A stretch of DNA of 64,000 nucleotides from Allolobophora icterica (GCA_963556255.1 OY744609.1:3772410-3836409); one strand, 5' to 3'. Positions 31,408-42,104 are shown, counted from the stretch's first letter. The notes: generated by a model from the letters alone, not told the origin. Numbers and translations are program-made.

Positions 31408-32106
31408 TCTTCTTTATGTTCTCTGCCCATTGGCAGGTTCGTATGACCAATGACGCCATCGTTCTCTGTCTTGTGCTCTTCTCTTCAGTCCACTGTATCC
31501 TTCTTCTTTTGTCATCATCCAGTCTAGCAGCATTGCCCTCGGTCTTCCTCGCGTCTTTCTCCCCTCCATCCTTCCCTCCATGATGTCTCTTAGCAGTGTC
31601 TCACTCCTTAGGATGTGCCCGATCCATTTCCTTTGTCGTCCGCGTATAGTACTTATGAGTGATCTTTGTTCTTCTACCATTTGCAGGATTTCCTCGTTCG
31701 TCCTCCGTTCCACCCAGCTAACTCTCTCCATTCTGCGCCACACCCACATCTCGAAGGCCTCCAATCTTTTTATGTCGTCCTTCCTCATTGTCCATGTCTC
31801 GGAGCCGTACAGCACCACACTCCACACCAGTGTCTTCACCATTCTCTTCTTTAGATTCTTGCTTAAGGTTCCTCTCATCAGCTCTCCTCTTTTGTAAAAT
31901 GCATCTTTTCCCATGGATATTCTTCTTTTTATTTCCTCGTGGCATCTTGCATCTTCTGTGATCACACTTCCTAGATAGCAAAACTTCTCCACCTGTTCTA
32001 TTTCTTGTCCGTTTAGTGTGATCTTTATTGTTTGTGGTATTATACCGCTTCTCTTGTTTATCTTCATTACAATTATCATTACATTTCATTATCTCAAAAC
32101 AAAATT
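31408..32106 (-). pseudogene. LINE C-terminal fragment inserted in a SINE, TSD present
   Basis: Minus-strand 32079-31414 encodes 221 open residues: [58 protein letters not shown] and [13 protein letters not shown]. This is the post-RT region of RTE/CR1-like endonuclease-RT LINEs. The flanks repeat ATGAAGTGCT at 31398-31407 and 32107-32116 (10-bp TSD). The tail is short (AAAGAAGA on the minus strand). A second, shorter copy of this family is at 39540-39705. The 5' end carries about 17 bases copied from the adjacent SINE body (see findings). Confidence 0.85.
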
Positions 32107-32375
32107 ATGAAGTGCTGGCGACTTCATTTTTTTTAGCCTCGGCATATGATGGCGGGTGGCCAGTAAATTCCCTCACCGTTTCATCTTTCGATCGACAGTG
32201 TACAGTCAGTGCACTAATTATACTTTATTTGCTTAGGGGGCGCTGGTGGAGCTGAAATCTCAAAACAAAATTATGCCGTGGCGGGGATTTGAACCCTCGA
32301 CCTCTCGATTGATAGTCCAGCACGCTAACCACTACGTGCGCCCCCCACCCCCCGTTAAGCAGTAATAGACTGTAA
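32107..32375 (-). mobile_element. tRNA-headed SINE (module H), copy 1
   Basis: On the minus strand the head has TAGTGGTTAGCGTGCTGGAC (A box) and GGGTTCAAATCCCCGCC (B box). The shared body follows (GAAATC.., CCCCCTAAGC, TGGCCACCCGCCATCATATG, GAAGTCGCCAGCACTTCAT). The 3' part continues in 31360-31397 beyond the LINE insertion. Same family: 33541, 37875, 40259, 42736, 44385/46130. It is a SINE rather than a tRNA gene because no acceptor stem is paired. Confidence 0.8.
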
Positions 32376-32544
32376 GTTTCCTGTTGATGTCAACGCCTCT
32401 GATATCAAAAGATGCCACCAGACTGGAATTCATTCATCAATCGCTAGTACAATCGAACAATTAACTCACTCGTGTTAAGTTAATTGGCCTAACTCGTTTA
32501 AGGCGAGATAGACATTAACACTTCTAGAAGTCACAGAATTACTT
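32376..32544. repeat. Composite unit, module I (copy 1)
   Basis: GTAAGTTTCCTGTTGATGTC, CAATCGCTAGTACAATCGAA and TTTAAGGCGAGATAGACATT match 43012-43180. Confidence 0.6.
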
Positions 32545-32812
32545 CAGGGACGTGATTTCAGCATTTATCACGGGAGTGACATCATTTAAGTATTTAAATC
32601 CAGCACTGTTTACCTTTATATCATATGCCTATAAGCCAGTTTGCTATTACCTGCATGGCAGGCTTACACCTATGAAATGACGTCCCTGAATCTGAGTATC
32701 ATTTTTTCTCTTTTACCCTATCTTTTTCCTCCTTTTCTTATTCCATCTTTTTTCCTTTTTTTTCAAAAATCAAGGGAGCAAATATCGCCCTGCTTCGCAA
32801 ATGATGTCCCGG
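32545..32812. mobile_element. hAT-type MITE, decayed copy
   Basis: It starts CAGGGACGTGATTTCAGC and ends AATGATGTCCCGG, with the interior CTTTTACCCTATCTTTTTCC and TTTTTTTCAAAAATCAAGGG. It is the same family as 37193-37472. An internal ATGACGTCCCTGAATCTGAG near 32675 looks like a second terminus. Flanking AATTACTT / ATTCCTTT is only a weak TSD. Confidence 0.7.
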
Positions 32813-33540
32813 ATTCCTTTAAACAATGACCCGAATCACCCGACGCTAATAAACTTAGACACCTTTGAATCCTTTTTTCCAACACTATATGAAAATTATT
32901 TTACATTCGCTTACTGATCCTTCCAACACACTCTAGGGTTTTCGTAGTACGATGAGATGATAAGGAAGATGTGTGATCACATGACCTCATATGCCCAGAC
33001 TAAGAAATTGAAGTCGCTAAGCTCTCGGAGTTAGCTTAATGGAATGCTCTTTGTCTTCATAAGCCTCGTTTCTTGACACTGGAAAACGCATTAGCCTGCT
33101 GTATTAAAAAAATATCTACGCGTATGTCCCTTACGTACGTAAGTTTCTAGAAAGATAATATGACTTCTTTTCAGTACCTCAGATAATTAGAGGAGTTACC
33201 ACAGGTGAGCTCCCGCAGACACGGAGCGCCAACTGATTAATTCCCAAACAGAGCTGATAACAGACACGGTCTTCGGTGTTCCTGCACTTTTCCTCAGCTA
33301 TCCAAAAGAGCCTAAAAACATTTCTGATCGATCGCGGTGTTTTCAGGTCCGGTAGTAGCGCTAAGTAAATTAGCGATCGTGATTACAAAGTACTGTAAGT
33401 ACTCGAGAATTCATAAATTTCTGATCATCTGAACCACACGAGGTTTAATTTACATTCAGACGGAAACAAAATTGTTTGTATTTAGACACCTTCTTCTAGG
33501 AATTCAGCAAATGGTAATAATGAAATCGTTTAAATAAAAA
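32813..33540. repeat. Composite unit, modules J-K (copy 1)
   Basis: GACGCTAATAAACTTAGACA, TGATCACATGACCTCATATG, CCCTTACGTACGTAAGTTTC and AGATAATTAGAGGAGTTACC are colinear with 43190-44270. A possible ORF is not conserved between the copies. Confidence 0.6.
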
Positions 33541-33795
33541 TGTTGTTAGCCTAGTAGCTAACATGCTGGACTGTCAATTGAGAGGTCGGGCGTTCAATTC
33601 CCCCAAGGGCAGAAATTTGTTTCGAGATTTCTGTTCCATCGGCACCCCGTAGCCAACTCGGTTATAATGAGTACAATGACCTACAGTGTCGGTGAGAAAA
33701 TGAGACCGCGAGGGAGAGGACCCGCCCTCATATGCCAAGGCTAAGAAAATGAAGTCGCTAACACTTCTTACCCATGACTGCCTCTGAGGCTAGCT
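33541..33795 (+). mobile_element. tRNA-headed SINE (module L), copy 1
   Basis: Head TAGCCTAGTAGCTAACATGC and GCGTTCAATTCCCCC, body GAAATTTGTTTCGAGATTTC, AGCCAACTCGGTTATAATGA, GTGTCGGTGAGAAAATGAGA, ATGAAGTCGCTAACACTTC. The same family on the opposite strand 1.2 kb away forms an inverted SINE pair within the unit. Confidence 0.8.
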
Positions 33796-34150
33796 ATAGG
33801 AACTACTCTTCTTAACATAGGTAGGATAAGGTCACCGTCAACGACCGTAGCAGTCTTAAAATGTCGCTAAATCACCGATATTTGGTTCTGTTTCGACACC
33901 TTAATAATGGGTTTCACGACGCTATATATATAAATTTACTCGTGCGGAGTTACTGTAACAATCTCTAGCGTTTACACTGCGGCAAAGATATTAAGTCGAC
34001 TTCATTGGCTCGTGGGAACCAAAAGATGCTCTTAAACACTGTAAAACTATATCGGCAACAGCCCGCACTCTGTTAATTCCAGTCCCAAGACTGGATGAAG
34101 GAGGAGGGCGACGCTAACCATCTTTGTTATGACAGTGTCTATTAAACAGC
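33796..34150. repeat. Composite unit, module M (copy 1)
   Basis: AACATAGGTAGGATAAGGTC, AATGTCGCTAAATCACCG, CTTCATTGGCTCGTGGGAAC and CCAGTCCCAAGACTGGATGA are colinear with 11400-11760 and 46310-46450/50714-50890. Confidence 0.65.
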
Positions 34151-35467
34151 ACCTAACCAACCATAATATGAATTTATTTATTTACTAATTTATCATTTTT
34201 TACCAATATATCAAGGTTGATTATGCCTTACGAACGGTGTGAACTGTTCAAACTAATTTCTGTCGACATCAACGACTTCGCTGCCATAAGATACAGTTCA
34301 ACTCTGGATCCATCCAAAATAACGCCCGTACGTACACTGGCAGTGCCAGTTCAAAACCTGGATAGAGAAGGAAGGCGATAATTATTAGCATCGAATTCCT
34401 TCTCTACAGTGTCGTGAAACAGGAACTAAACAACCAAAATATCATTATGCAAAATATACTATTAAAAGTATTATTATGCCAAAATAATTTTTCACACGGC
34501 AGCGGCCTTTGATGCCATAAAACATGTTTAAGCTATTGGATTAACCCTATCGCTAGATGTCATCACACACTTTGATGTTACCTACAATATTTGGACCCCT
34601 TTCAATGAGTGATTACCACGACTATATATTACTTAATGCCGTAAGCTCGCTAGATGTGAACTTATCAATAGGTGTCGTATCATGCAATTCGAACGGTGAC
34701 AACGCTATTAGAAGAGCAATAATTTACTATCGACATCAAAGACGTTTATTACTAAACGATGTCGTTGATCTATTGAAAACACCTTATCGCTGTAGATAGC
34801 ATCACAAACGTCTATGATACAGATTGCGGTTGGACACCTTTGAAAAGGGATTTGAACCTGCTATATAAACCACTATACCTTAGCTTTAAAATTGGTAGTG
34901 CTGTAATATGCCAAACTAATTTCTGTCGACGTCAACAGCCTTTGTTGCTATAAGATGTCGTTAAACCCTGGATCCTTTAAAATTGGTAGATGAAAGCAAG
35001 AAAAATTCCAAGGTTACATTTATGTCAAACGAACGATAAGAAAAGTTCAAACCAATTTTCCTATCGACGTAAACGGCTGGAGATGCCATGAGATGTCGTT
35101 GAAACAGTTGTAAAAAACTACTAATCGCTGAATGGGATCGCACTCTTTGATATGGCCGATGTTATTTTGGACACCTTTAAATCGATTGTTAACCTCGCTA
35201 TATAAGGATAGTTTCGCTATACGATACTTAAATGAGAAATTAGATTTTATTAATCCTCAGAGCTGCATTATTAGTCCATTCGTGTTGACTGTATTATGCC
35301 ATACGAAACATTGAAAACTGTTTCGGACGCCATTGTCTTTTTCATTGATTGTTTAAATTTGTAAATTATTGTTAACGGCCTACGACGACGTTAAACTTTG
35401 GAATAACAATGATGAACAGTGCTCAATATTATTATTTGGTCCAGAGTGCATGTTCCAGATTATTACT
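34151..35467. repeat. Serial tail modules
   Basis: At least six degenerate units occur head to tail, each with an ACACCTTTAAA-type block and a CAACGGCCT..GTCGTTAAAC-type tail (tails near 34290, 34515, 34755, 34950, 35083 and 35385), spaced about 130-300 bp. Short open frames (34557-34799, 35132-35314) cross module boundaries and are not convincing genes. Confidence 0.5.
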
Positions 35468-35690
35468 ACACTGGTGTATTTGCCCGTCATAATTATTATG
35501 ACGGCAGTGTATATCGTTGGTTAAAATGCTCTGATCGCCGTCGTCAAGACCGTCGTCAAGACCAACGTCGTCAAGACGGCAGTACTGACGTCACAAATGG
35601 TTTCACAATAGAACAGAAACCGATTGTGACGAAGCATCCTACGACGGACACATTAAAGGAAACTATATGTATAGATTGCGCGCTGAGAAC
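35468..35690. mobile_element. Single arm of the foldback transposon
   Basis: It matches the left arm at 22890-23092: GTGTATTTGCCCGTCATAAT, GTTGGTTAAAATGCTCTGAT, GGCAGTACTGACGTCACAAA, ACAATAGAACAGAAACCGAT. It contains three CGTCGTCAAGAC repeats where the other copy has one. The tip palindrome CCGTCATAATTATTATGACGG is perfect. The second arm is absent. Confidence 0.7.
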
Positions 35691-36158
35691 TGCCGTTCTT
35701 TTCGGCGTCAACGGCCTTTAATTTACAATACAGAACGCTATCATTGTTTTCATTGTTTGAAGAGCCATCTCAGCATAGCTCAGAGTGCGGTGGCAATGTC
35801 TGGGAGGCAGATGGCGTTCCCGCGCTGAGAAGCAGACGAAATGCACTGGAACAAGTACAGTATGAGGTCTACAGTAGATTGTGGGTTACATCCGTTATTA
35901 CATATTTAGACACCTTTAAAACGGTGTCAATCGATGCTATAATAATGTCATACGATGGATAGCAAATTAGGTAAACCTTTCTCTCTCTTCTATGTATGGG
36001 TTTTACTACGTCATTCGAACGGTGAGAACTGTTCAGAATAATATTATGTTGACGTTAACGGTCTTTGTTGCCATGAGATGTCGTTACACTCTATCCACCC
36101 AATTGGCTCGAGCGCTCCTCTTGTATTGCTAAGAGTACAAGCCCCTCACCTCAAATGG

Positions 36159-36159
<1 letters not shown>
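35691..36159. repeat. Tail module pair, paralogue of 40635-41060
   Basis: CAGAACGCTATCATTG, GGAGGCAGATGGCGTTCC, ACATATTTAGACACCTTTAA and GTTGCCATGAGATGTCG align with 40645-41055, where long triplet arrays have been added. GACACC..GGTGTC at 35912-35928 is a perfect inverted motif. Confidence 0.6.

Positions 36160-36226
<67 letters not shown>
36160..36226. repeat. (AT)n microsatellite
   Basis: About 33 AT units border the L2 fragment on its 3' side. Confidence 0.95.
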
Positions 36227-36228
<2 letters not shown>

Positions 36229-36229
36229 T

Positions 36230-36725
36230 TGTCATTCTCAACTCGGCCATCAACTTTCTGCTGATGTTCTTCTTCGGAAAGAAGTTCCGTCGTGTGAGCC
36301 TCGCGGAAACAGAAAAATCTTTAAACGACGAACAACATAGAGGGAAAACCTAGTAAGTAGATCCCACGCAGTACCAAAGGAAGGGAGTTCCATAGGGATG
36401 GGCCCACGACAGCGAAAGAGCGAGACTGAGCTATAGCAGACCTCACCCGGGGAACAAACAGATCGAGCCGATTCAGAGAACGTAGGGGTCGATGAGAAGA
36501 AGAAGAGAGAGGTTTGCGCATCAGGTCACAAAGGTAGGCTGGAGCTAAGCCCTGTTGCGCCTTAGAGACATGTGTTATGATCTTGAAGTGGATACGAGCG
36601 GAGACAGGAAGCCAATGCAAGACATCAGTCATGTTAGTAGAGATGGAGGAGAATCGAGAACGATGAGCAATGAGGCGAGCAGCCGCGTACCGATTCAAGG
36701 GCAGAAAGACGGACTTTATGTCTTA
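36230..36725 (-). pseudogene. L2-like LINE C-terminal fragment
   Basis: Minus-strand 36698-36345 reads AAARLIAHRSRFSSISTNMT, VLHWLPVSARIHFKII, LAPAYLCDLMRK, LNRLDLFVPRVR and FAVVGPSLWNSLP, colinear with the L2-like protein at 15280-15590. It remains open over more than 110 codons. The final residues and 3' hairpin are lost at the AT repeat. Confidence 0.8.
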
Positions 36726-37192
36726 AACATGTTTCCGACTCTGCCTCCACTTTTTTGGCGTCTGGCGGCGCCACTGTCGTAAAATGCTCTAGCATCCACA
36801 AAATGTCTTTAAAGAATGGATACTGTTACCAGTTCCAGGTTCTATCAACCACAAGATGTCGCCAGACATAGATAGCGTAGTATAACATGAAATGCAATTA
36901 GCGCCATTTAAAACGCATCCATTCTAAACAATATATTTGGCAATCGCATTCAATCATAAAACCATTTGTTATAAATTATCATGGTTATTGTGGTGGCTAA
37001 CGAGATGTCTTTAGGCGCTTCATTATAATCACGAACAATGTTGGGGTTGTTACAACACCTTTAAATCGCCTACATACGATGTTATAAAGGTTTCAATTTA
37101 CTTCAGGGCAGTGGTTAAATTGCTCGTTCAGAGGTGGTGGGTCTCTAAATATTTGCAAATCCCAAAAAACAACGGCTAATCCTAAATTACAA
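36726..37192. repeat. Composite module B, partial
   Basis: From 36776: AAAATGCTCTAGCATCCACA, CACAAGATGTCGCCAGACAT, AACAATATATTTGGCAATCG, GTTACAACACCTTTAAATCG; matches 30310-30600. 37110-37192 is unassigned. Confidence 0.6.
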
Positions 37193-37472
37193 CAGGGACG
37201 TCATTTCAGCTTTTTCCAGGGGGAGGCAAAAAAGAGGTTAAAAAATTTTCAGCACTGACGGGCGAACATTTTTTCACCTTTTTTGGTGTTTCTTTTAAAA
37301 TGCTTTGTAATTAGTCTACATGTGCAAAACTGTAAGCCAATGCTGCAAATGAGTCTCTTTTTTCTTTTTAACCCCTTTCCTCTTCCTCCTTTTCTTTTTT
37401 ACATAATTTTTTCTTTTTTCCAAAAATCAAAGGGGGGCAAATGCCCCCACACCCCCCCAAATGACGTCCCTG
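37193..37472. mobile_element. 280-bp hAT-type MITE
   Basis: The termini CAGGGACGTCATTT and AAATGACGTCCCTG are perfect inverted repeats. They are flanked by AATTACAA at 37185-37192 and 37473-37480 (8-bp TSD). Same family as 32545-32812. Non-coding. Confidence 0.92.
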
Positions 37473-37480
37473 AATTACAA

Positions 37481-37874
37481 CATGCATGAAACACGACACA
37501 TCACCGATAATTGAAAGCAAAAACATTAACAACTAAGATTGAAACATAATATTACTTTACATAACATGTTACAGAAGATAGACTTTGATCGACATGTCAA
37601 TGCAATAACTTACAAAGCGCATAATGAACAAATACCAAAATTAATATGCAGACTACTTCAAATTGAAGAGCCCAGGACGTAAAGCAGTCTGCAGACTATA
37701 GCCCTAGATCATAACAGATGTAAACCCAGTGAAAGCTGAAAATTAAACAGGAGATTCAATACTGTAATATTCTGTCAATGCCACAATATGCTGACTTAGA
37801 AACATTTCCATACTGCCCTGCATGCTTCTGTGGCTGTGGACGTTTTCGGTGCTTTGCACTTGCATAAATCTGTT
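37481..37874. other. Unassigned AT-rich stretch
   Basis: No gene, tail motif or inverted terminus was recognised. Confidence 0.4.
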
Positions 37875-38111
37875 GCACGCTATCCACTACACTATCTAAC
37901 CCGGTAGGGCAGAAATTTGGTTCGAGGTTTCTGCTCCACTTGTGCCCCCTAGCCAACTCAGCTATAATGAGTACACCGACAGTCCACTGTCGGTGGGAAG
38001 ACGAGACGGCGACGGAGAGGACTGGCCACCCGCACTCATATGCCAAGGCTAAATGAAGTCGCCAACACTTCATACCCGTGGCTGTCTGATCAGGGCTAGA
38101 TTAATAGCTTG
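37875..38111 (+). mobile_element. tRNA-headed SINE, head decayed
   Basis: The body is clear (GGGCAGAAATTTGGTTCGAG, CCCCCTAGCCAACTCAGCTA, CCACTGTCGGTGGGAAGACG, GACTGGCCACCCGCACTCAT). The B-box region is lost (CCCGGTAGGGCAG). It is interrupted after CTAGATTAATAGC by the next MITE. Confidence 0.7.
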
Positions 38112-38119
38112 ATTTAAGG

Positions 38120-38439
38120 CAGCGATTCTCAACCTTTTTAGACTCGAGGACCACTTTTAAATTTTGTGTCTCGGTCGCGGACCACCACCAAAAATTGTGC
38201 CAAAAGCAAATTAATACAAAATAATTTTTTGCCATAAATCCTCGCATTATTAGGCTCATGCTGCCATCTAGCCGATTCTAGCGATTGAAATGAAACAGAA
38301 ATTTTAAAAATTGACAAAATTTGTCTGTTTACATGCTTTTAATTGTAAAAGAATCTAAATTGTAGACCTTGCTCGCGGACCACCAGGCAGATGTACGCGG
38401 ACCACCAGTGGTCCGCGGACCAGAGGTTGAGAACCACTG
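38120..38439. mobile_element. 320-bp hAT-type MITE (GGTTCTCAACC termini)
   Basis: It starts CAGCGATTCTCAACCTTTTT and ends CAGAGGTTGAGAACCACTG. It is flanked by ATTTAAGG at 38112-38119 and 38440-38447 (8-bp TSD). CAGTGGTTCTCAACC is a terminus I know from widespread hAT/Charlie-like elements. Sub-terminal repeats of GCGGACCACCA occur three times at the right end. Confidence 0.9.
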
Positions 38440-38447
38440 ATTTAAGG

Positions 38448-38837
38448 GACTGCAAATCTGTTGCAGCATGACGACCCTTAGTAATCCATCCACGTACGAT
38501 AGCTTTCTTTGCACGCTGGCCAACTTTCTTTTCGACATAATCTGCAGACTGCAATAATTACAACTAATCAGACGACGCGCTATTCCAGATTTTCAAACGA
38601 TTCCAGCTCAGCCTTCCGAAATTCCGCAAACGAGTAATTAATGTAGCAAACTACTGTGTTATCGCTCGGATGTAGGCCAAAATCTACTTTTGCTGCCACA
38701 GCCTTGGGTTACTACCCTTCGGCAGCGATCATAAAACAGCAGGCGATTTAAGTAAACACATAGGCCCAAGTAGTTTTCTATGATGCTAGTGAATATTGAA
38801 CCGCACTGTGAGGCTGACGAATGCTAATCTGATCTTA
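38448..38837. other. Unassigned stretch
   Basis: No gene or known repeat was recognised. The text after the MITE (GACTGCAAATCTG...) is not seen elsewhere in the window. Confidence 0.4.
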
Positions 38838-38985
38838 GGTGGTGGATCTCCATATTGAGGTGACGGGTCTCCCTGTTGAGGTGATGGGTCTCCCTTTTTA
38901 GGTGGCGGATCTCATAATTTGGGTGGTGGGTCTCACAATGCAGGTGGTGGATTTCAAATCAGAGGTGCCGGATCTCAGATCCGGC
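38838..38985 (+). repeat. 21-bp minisatellite, about seven units
   Basis: Units of the form GGTGGTGGATCTC plus eight variable bases repeat every 21 bp. The first is at 38838 and the last partial unit ends near 38978. A 21-bp period keeps a reading frame (GGGS-like residues), but stops occur in several units, so coding is unlikely. Confidence 0.85.
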
Positions 38986-39044
38986 GGGATCCGGCTGCAT
39001 TTAACCACTGCTTCAGGGTCATTCTCCTTTCAGCTCTTTCATGC

Positions 39045-39184
39045 AACTGTCGTCGACTGAAAATACCTGCTGCGAATAATGTTGATTTATTTAAACACGT
39101 TGAAAACATACGTTTCCTATGATATATTCTCATTATCGCCTAATTTTATTTAGCCTACTCCATCACTACCCGGAGTGTCAATAG
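39045..39184. repeat. Composite modules D-E (copy 3), left part
   Basis: GACTGAAAATACCTGCTGCG, GTTTCCTATGATATATTCTC and CACTACCCGGAGTGTCAATA. The module continues after the hAT insertion at 39928. Confidence 0.65.
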
Positions 39185-39919
39185 TAGGACTGTACCGAAT
39201 ATTCGCTTCGGGGCTGAATAGTGGGCCAAATAGCTACTAGGTATTCGGCCGAATAGTAGCGGTCGGACCGAAAAGTAATTCGAAGAGTGGTCAGGTGACA
39301 TCTGTTTCTGCTTATGCGGCTGCTATAGCGAGTGCACTGAAGTAACTCTCTCATTAACATAATATGTGCTGTGGTTGCAGTCACCCTCGCCGGGATATGC
39401 GAGCCCAGAGACAAGGAGTCGGAAGGACGGACGATGAAAAGCATCGACGCTTGGAGATGGTGTCTCCTTAAAAACACCGAGAGGAAGGCAACGGGAAACC
39501 ACCTCTCTACATTCCCAAGACAAACATGAAAATGACGAATTAGAGGGGAGATTGGAGGGAAGGAGAAGGAGAGGAAGACCGCGACAGATGATGCTGGGAT
39601 GGATGATGACCGAAGGATACAGCGGATTGAAGAGAAAAGCACAGCGAAGAGAAGAATGGCGTCATTGGAAGTGGAAACCTGCCGAAGGGCAGAGAACTTA
39701 AAGAAGAAGGTTGCAGTCAGGCTTTGCCTACTGCCTGGACCGCGGTATCACAGTGTCAGTAGACTCATTCTTTGTGTACAGTGAGTGAACGTTAACGTAT
39801 TTTTGAATGTTGTCGTTAGACCTATTTTGTACACTATTCGTATTCATATTCGGCCTAATAGTTGGTCCAATTATTCGTATTCGGCCGAATAGTGATAATC
39901 ACCTATTCTGTACAGCCCA
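39185..39919. mobile_element. 735-bp hAT-type element carrying a LINE fragment
   Basis: The flanking GTCAATAG at 39177-39184 and 39920-39927 is an 8-bp TSD that restores the module E text when the insertion is removed. The ends TAGGACTGTACCGAATA and TATTCTGTACAGCCCA are imperfect inverted repeats. Sub-terminal TATTCGGCCGAATA occurs on both sides. No transposase is present. The middle holds the C-terminal LINE fragment at 39540-39705, so the element is non-autonomous and chimeric. Confidence 0.88.
39540..39705 (+). pseudogene. LINE C-terminal fragment inside the hAT element
   Basis: The frame [20 protein letters not shown] and [16 protein letters not shown] ends PAEGQRT and a stop, then AAGAAGAAG. 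It matches the end of the LINE protein at 31408-32106 ([27 protein letters not shown]), so it is the same family. Confidence 0.85.
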
Positions 39920-39927
39920 GTCAATAG

Positions 39928-40258
39928 TGCTAAGTAGTGCCAGTTAAAAACCTGGAAAAATGAGGAGGGCGACGTCAACGGACCTGGAAGCCAAAGATGT
40001 CATTAAACATTGGAACTCTACTATTGTAAGTCATAACTCTACCACTCCTGTTTTCGGGTGGTGCCAGTCCGAAAGCTGGATAAAGCAGGAGGGCGAAGTT
40101 AATCGCCTTTGCTATGACTTTGCTATATTGAGTCTACCTGCTTAACTGATGGGGACCATCCATGTAAATATAGTAATTGTATTAACTATGGTAACTAAAC
40201 CATAGTAACCTTTAAAACAGAGAAGAAGAGGAAGAAGAGCAGTCCACTGAGCTAGCCC
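39928..40258. repeat. Composite modules E-F-G (copy 3)
   Basis: Colinear with 31048-31397: GTGCTAAGTAGTGCCAGTTA, CATTGGAACTCTACTATTGT, GGTGCCAGTCCGAAAGCTGG, GGTAACTAAACCATAGTAAC. Confidence 0.65.
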
Positions 40259-40483
40259 TGAAACAGCCATTGGTATGAAGTGCTAGCGACTTCATTTTCT
40301 TAGCCTCGGCATATGACGTCGGGTGGCCAGTCCTCTCCTCTCCTTCGCAGTCTCATATTCCCACAAAGTGTGTGGTCAGTGTACTCATTATAGCTGAGTT
40401 GACTAGGGGGTGCAGGTGTACCAGAAATCTCGACGCATATTTCTGCCCTAGCGGGGATTTGAACCCGAACCTCTCCATTGACA

Positions 40484-40484
<1 letters not shown>
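40259..40484 (-). mobile_element. tRNA-headed SINE (module H), copy 3
   Basis: The minus-strand body matches 32107-32375. The B box GGGTTCAAATCCCCGC is present, but the head is cut by the ATC array just before the A box (ACAGTTCATCATC in place of the ACAGTCCAGCACGC seen in the other copies). Confidence 0.75.
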
Positions 40485-40563
<79 letters not shown>

Positions 40564-40564
40564 A

Positions 40565-40634
<70 letters not shown>
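40485..40634. repeat. (ATC)n microsatellite, two arrays
   Basis: Arrays at 40485-40562 and 40567-40634 are separated by AATT. They join the SINE head to a different tail module. Confidence 0.95.
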
Positions 40635-41060
<426 letters not shown>

Positions 41061-42104
41061 CTTTTTTCAACAGTCTACCTGAACCCATTACACAGTGTGC
41101 ATTCAATGCCTAAACCAGTGGGAAGACATTTTTCACTGTAGAAAATGAATTTAGGTCTGAAAGGGTTAATGAAGTAGAGACATGTATGATGAATGGACTG
41201 GGGGACAAGACTGTCGAATCGGCATCCACGGGTACATGTCAGAACCGTTAAGGGGGAGGGATAAGGAATACTAGAGATGGTTGCATTATTTTTGTATCTT
41301 CGATTACAACGCTAAACTGTGGAGTAGTTAACTTATCCTTTCGAATTAGAGGAAACTTGTGTCGTTTACAGATATAACGATTAAACGACAAGAGAAAGTA
41401 ACGAAGGTATGCCATTTTCCAAAGCTGGACAAAGTTTTGGATCATTATGCTCCGACTAAGTTATTTCAGAATTTTGGTCTAATGTAACGCACTTTAAAGA
41501 GTTTCTCGCAAAATGTATTACTTTTCCTACCATTTTCAGTCTATTTTCGATAATGAATTTATCAAGCGCTAATGACCAACAATCAAGCGATCGGTTTGAG
41601 CAATTGTGAGTGAAGGATTTGCTTATGGTCCCTTCACGGTAACACTCTATGGGAAAAGTCACGTACTCTTAACATTACAGGACAAGCTCTCGAACCAATT
41701 AGGTGGATGGAGCAACCAGAGTTTAAGGACATCTTATACCGTGTGAGAATAGTAGAAAAAGACTTGAAGCGTTAGACTTTGATCCATGTGGAGTTGAATA
41801 TTTTATCCGTATTTTGCAAACTTATATCAACGAAATTTGAAAGCAGCAGTTTTCGCCACTAGCACTTTTGCAAGTCAGACTCGAATCAAAATCAATTCCT
41901 TTGTTGAGGCAATTCAAAAATGCATACATGATACACCATGAAAAAGTCTTTTTTCAGAGACTCAGAGTCAAATAATGCTAAATCACATTAGCACAGCTGA
42001 GGGAGTTGGAAACGACCCCTCCTGGGGTGTGCAATGAAGACTTACTCATCTGTGGGTCATAAGAAAGACTAGGAGTTGAACCCCCTACCCACCGACAGTT
42101 CCAA
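41061..42104. other. About 1 kb with no recognised element
   Basis: There are no tail modules, LINE or hAT signals. Short frames on the minus strand (41248-41445, 41456-41662) have no recognisable motif. It is the longest stretch in 29-51 kb without a repeat seen elsewhere in the window. Confidence 0.4.

Noticed and set aside
33541..34150. The tRNA-headed SINE itself ending in the LINE tail
   Set aside because: Minus-oriented copies diverge from plus copies before the tail, so the tail belongs to the surrounding unit and not clearly to the SINE.
40485..40634. CRISPR-like array
   Set aside because: These are simple triplet repeats without spacers in animal DNA.
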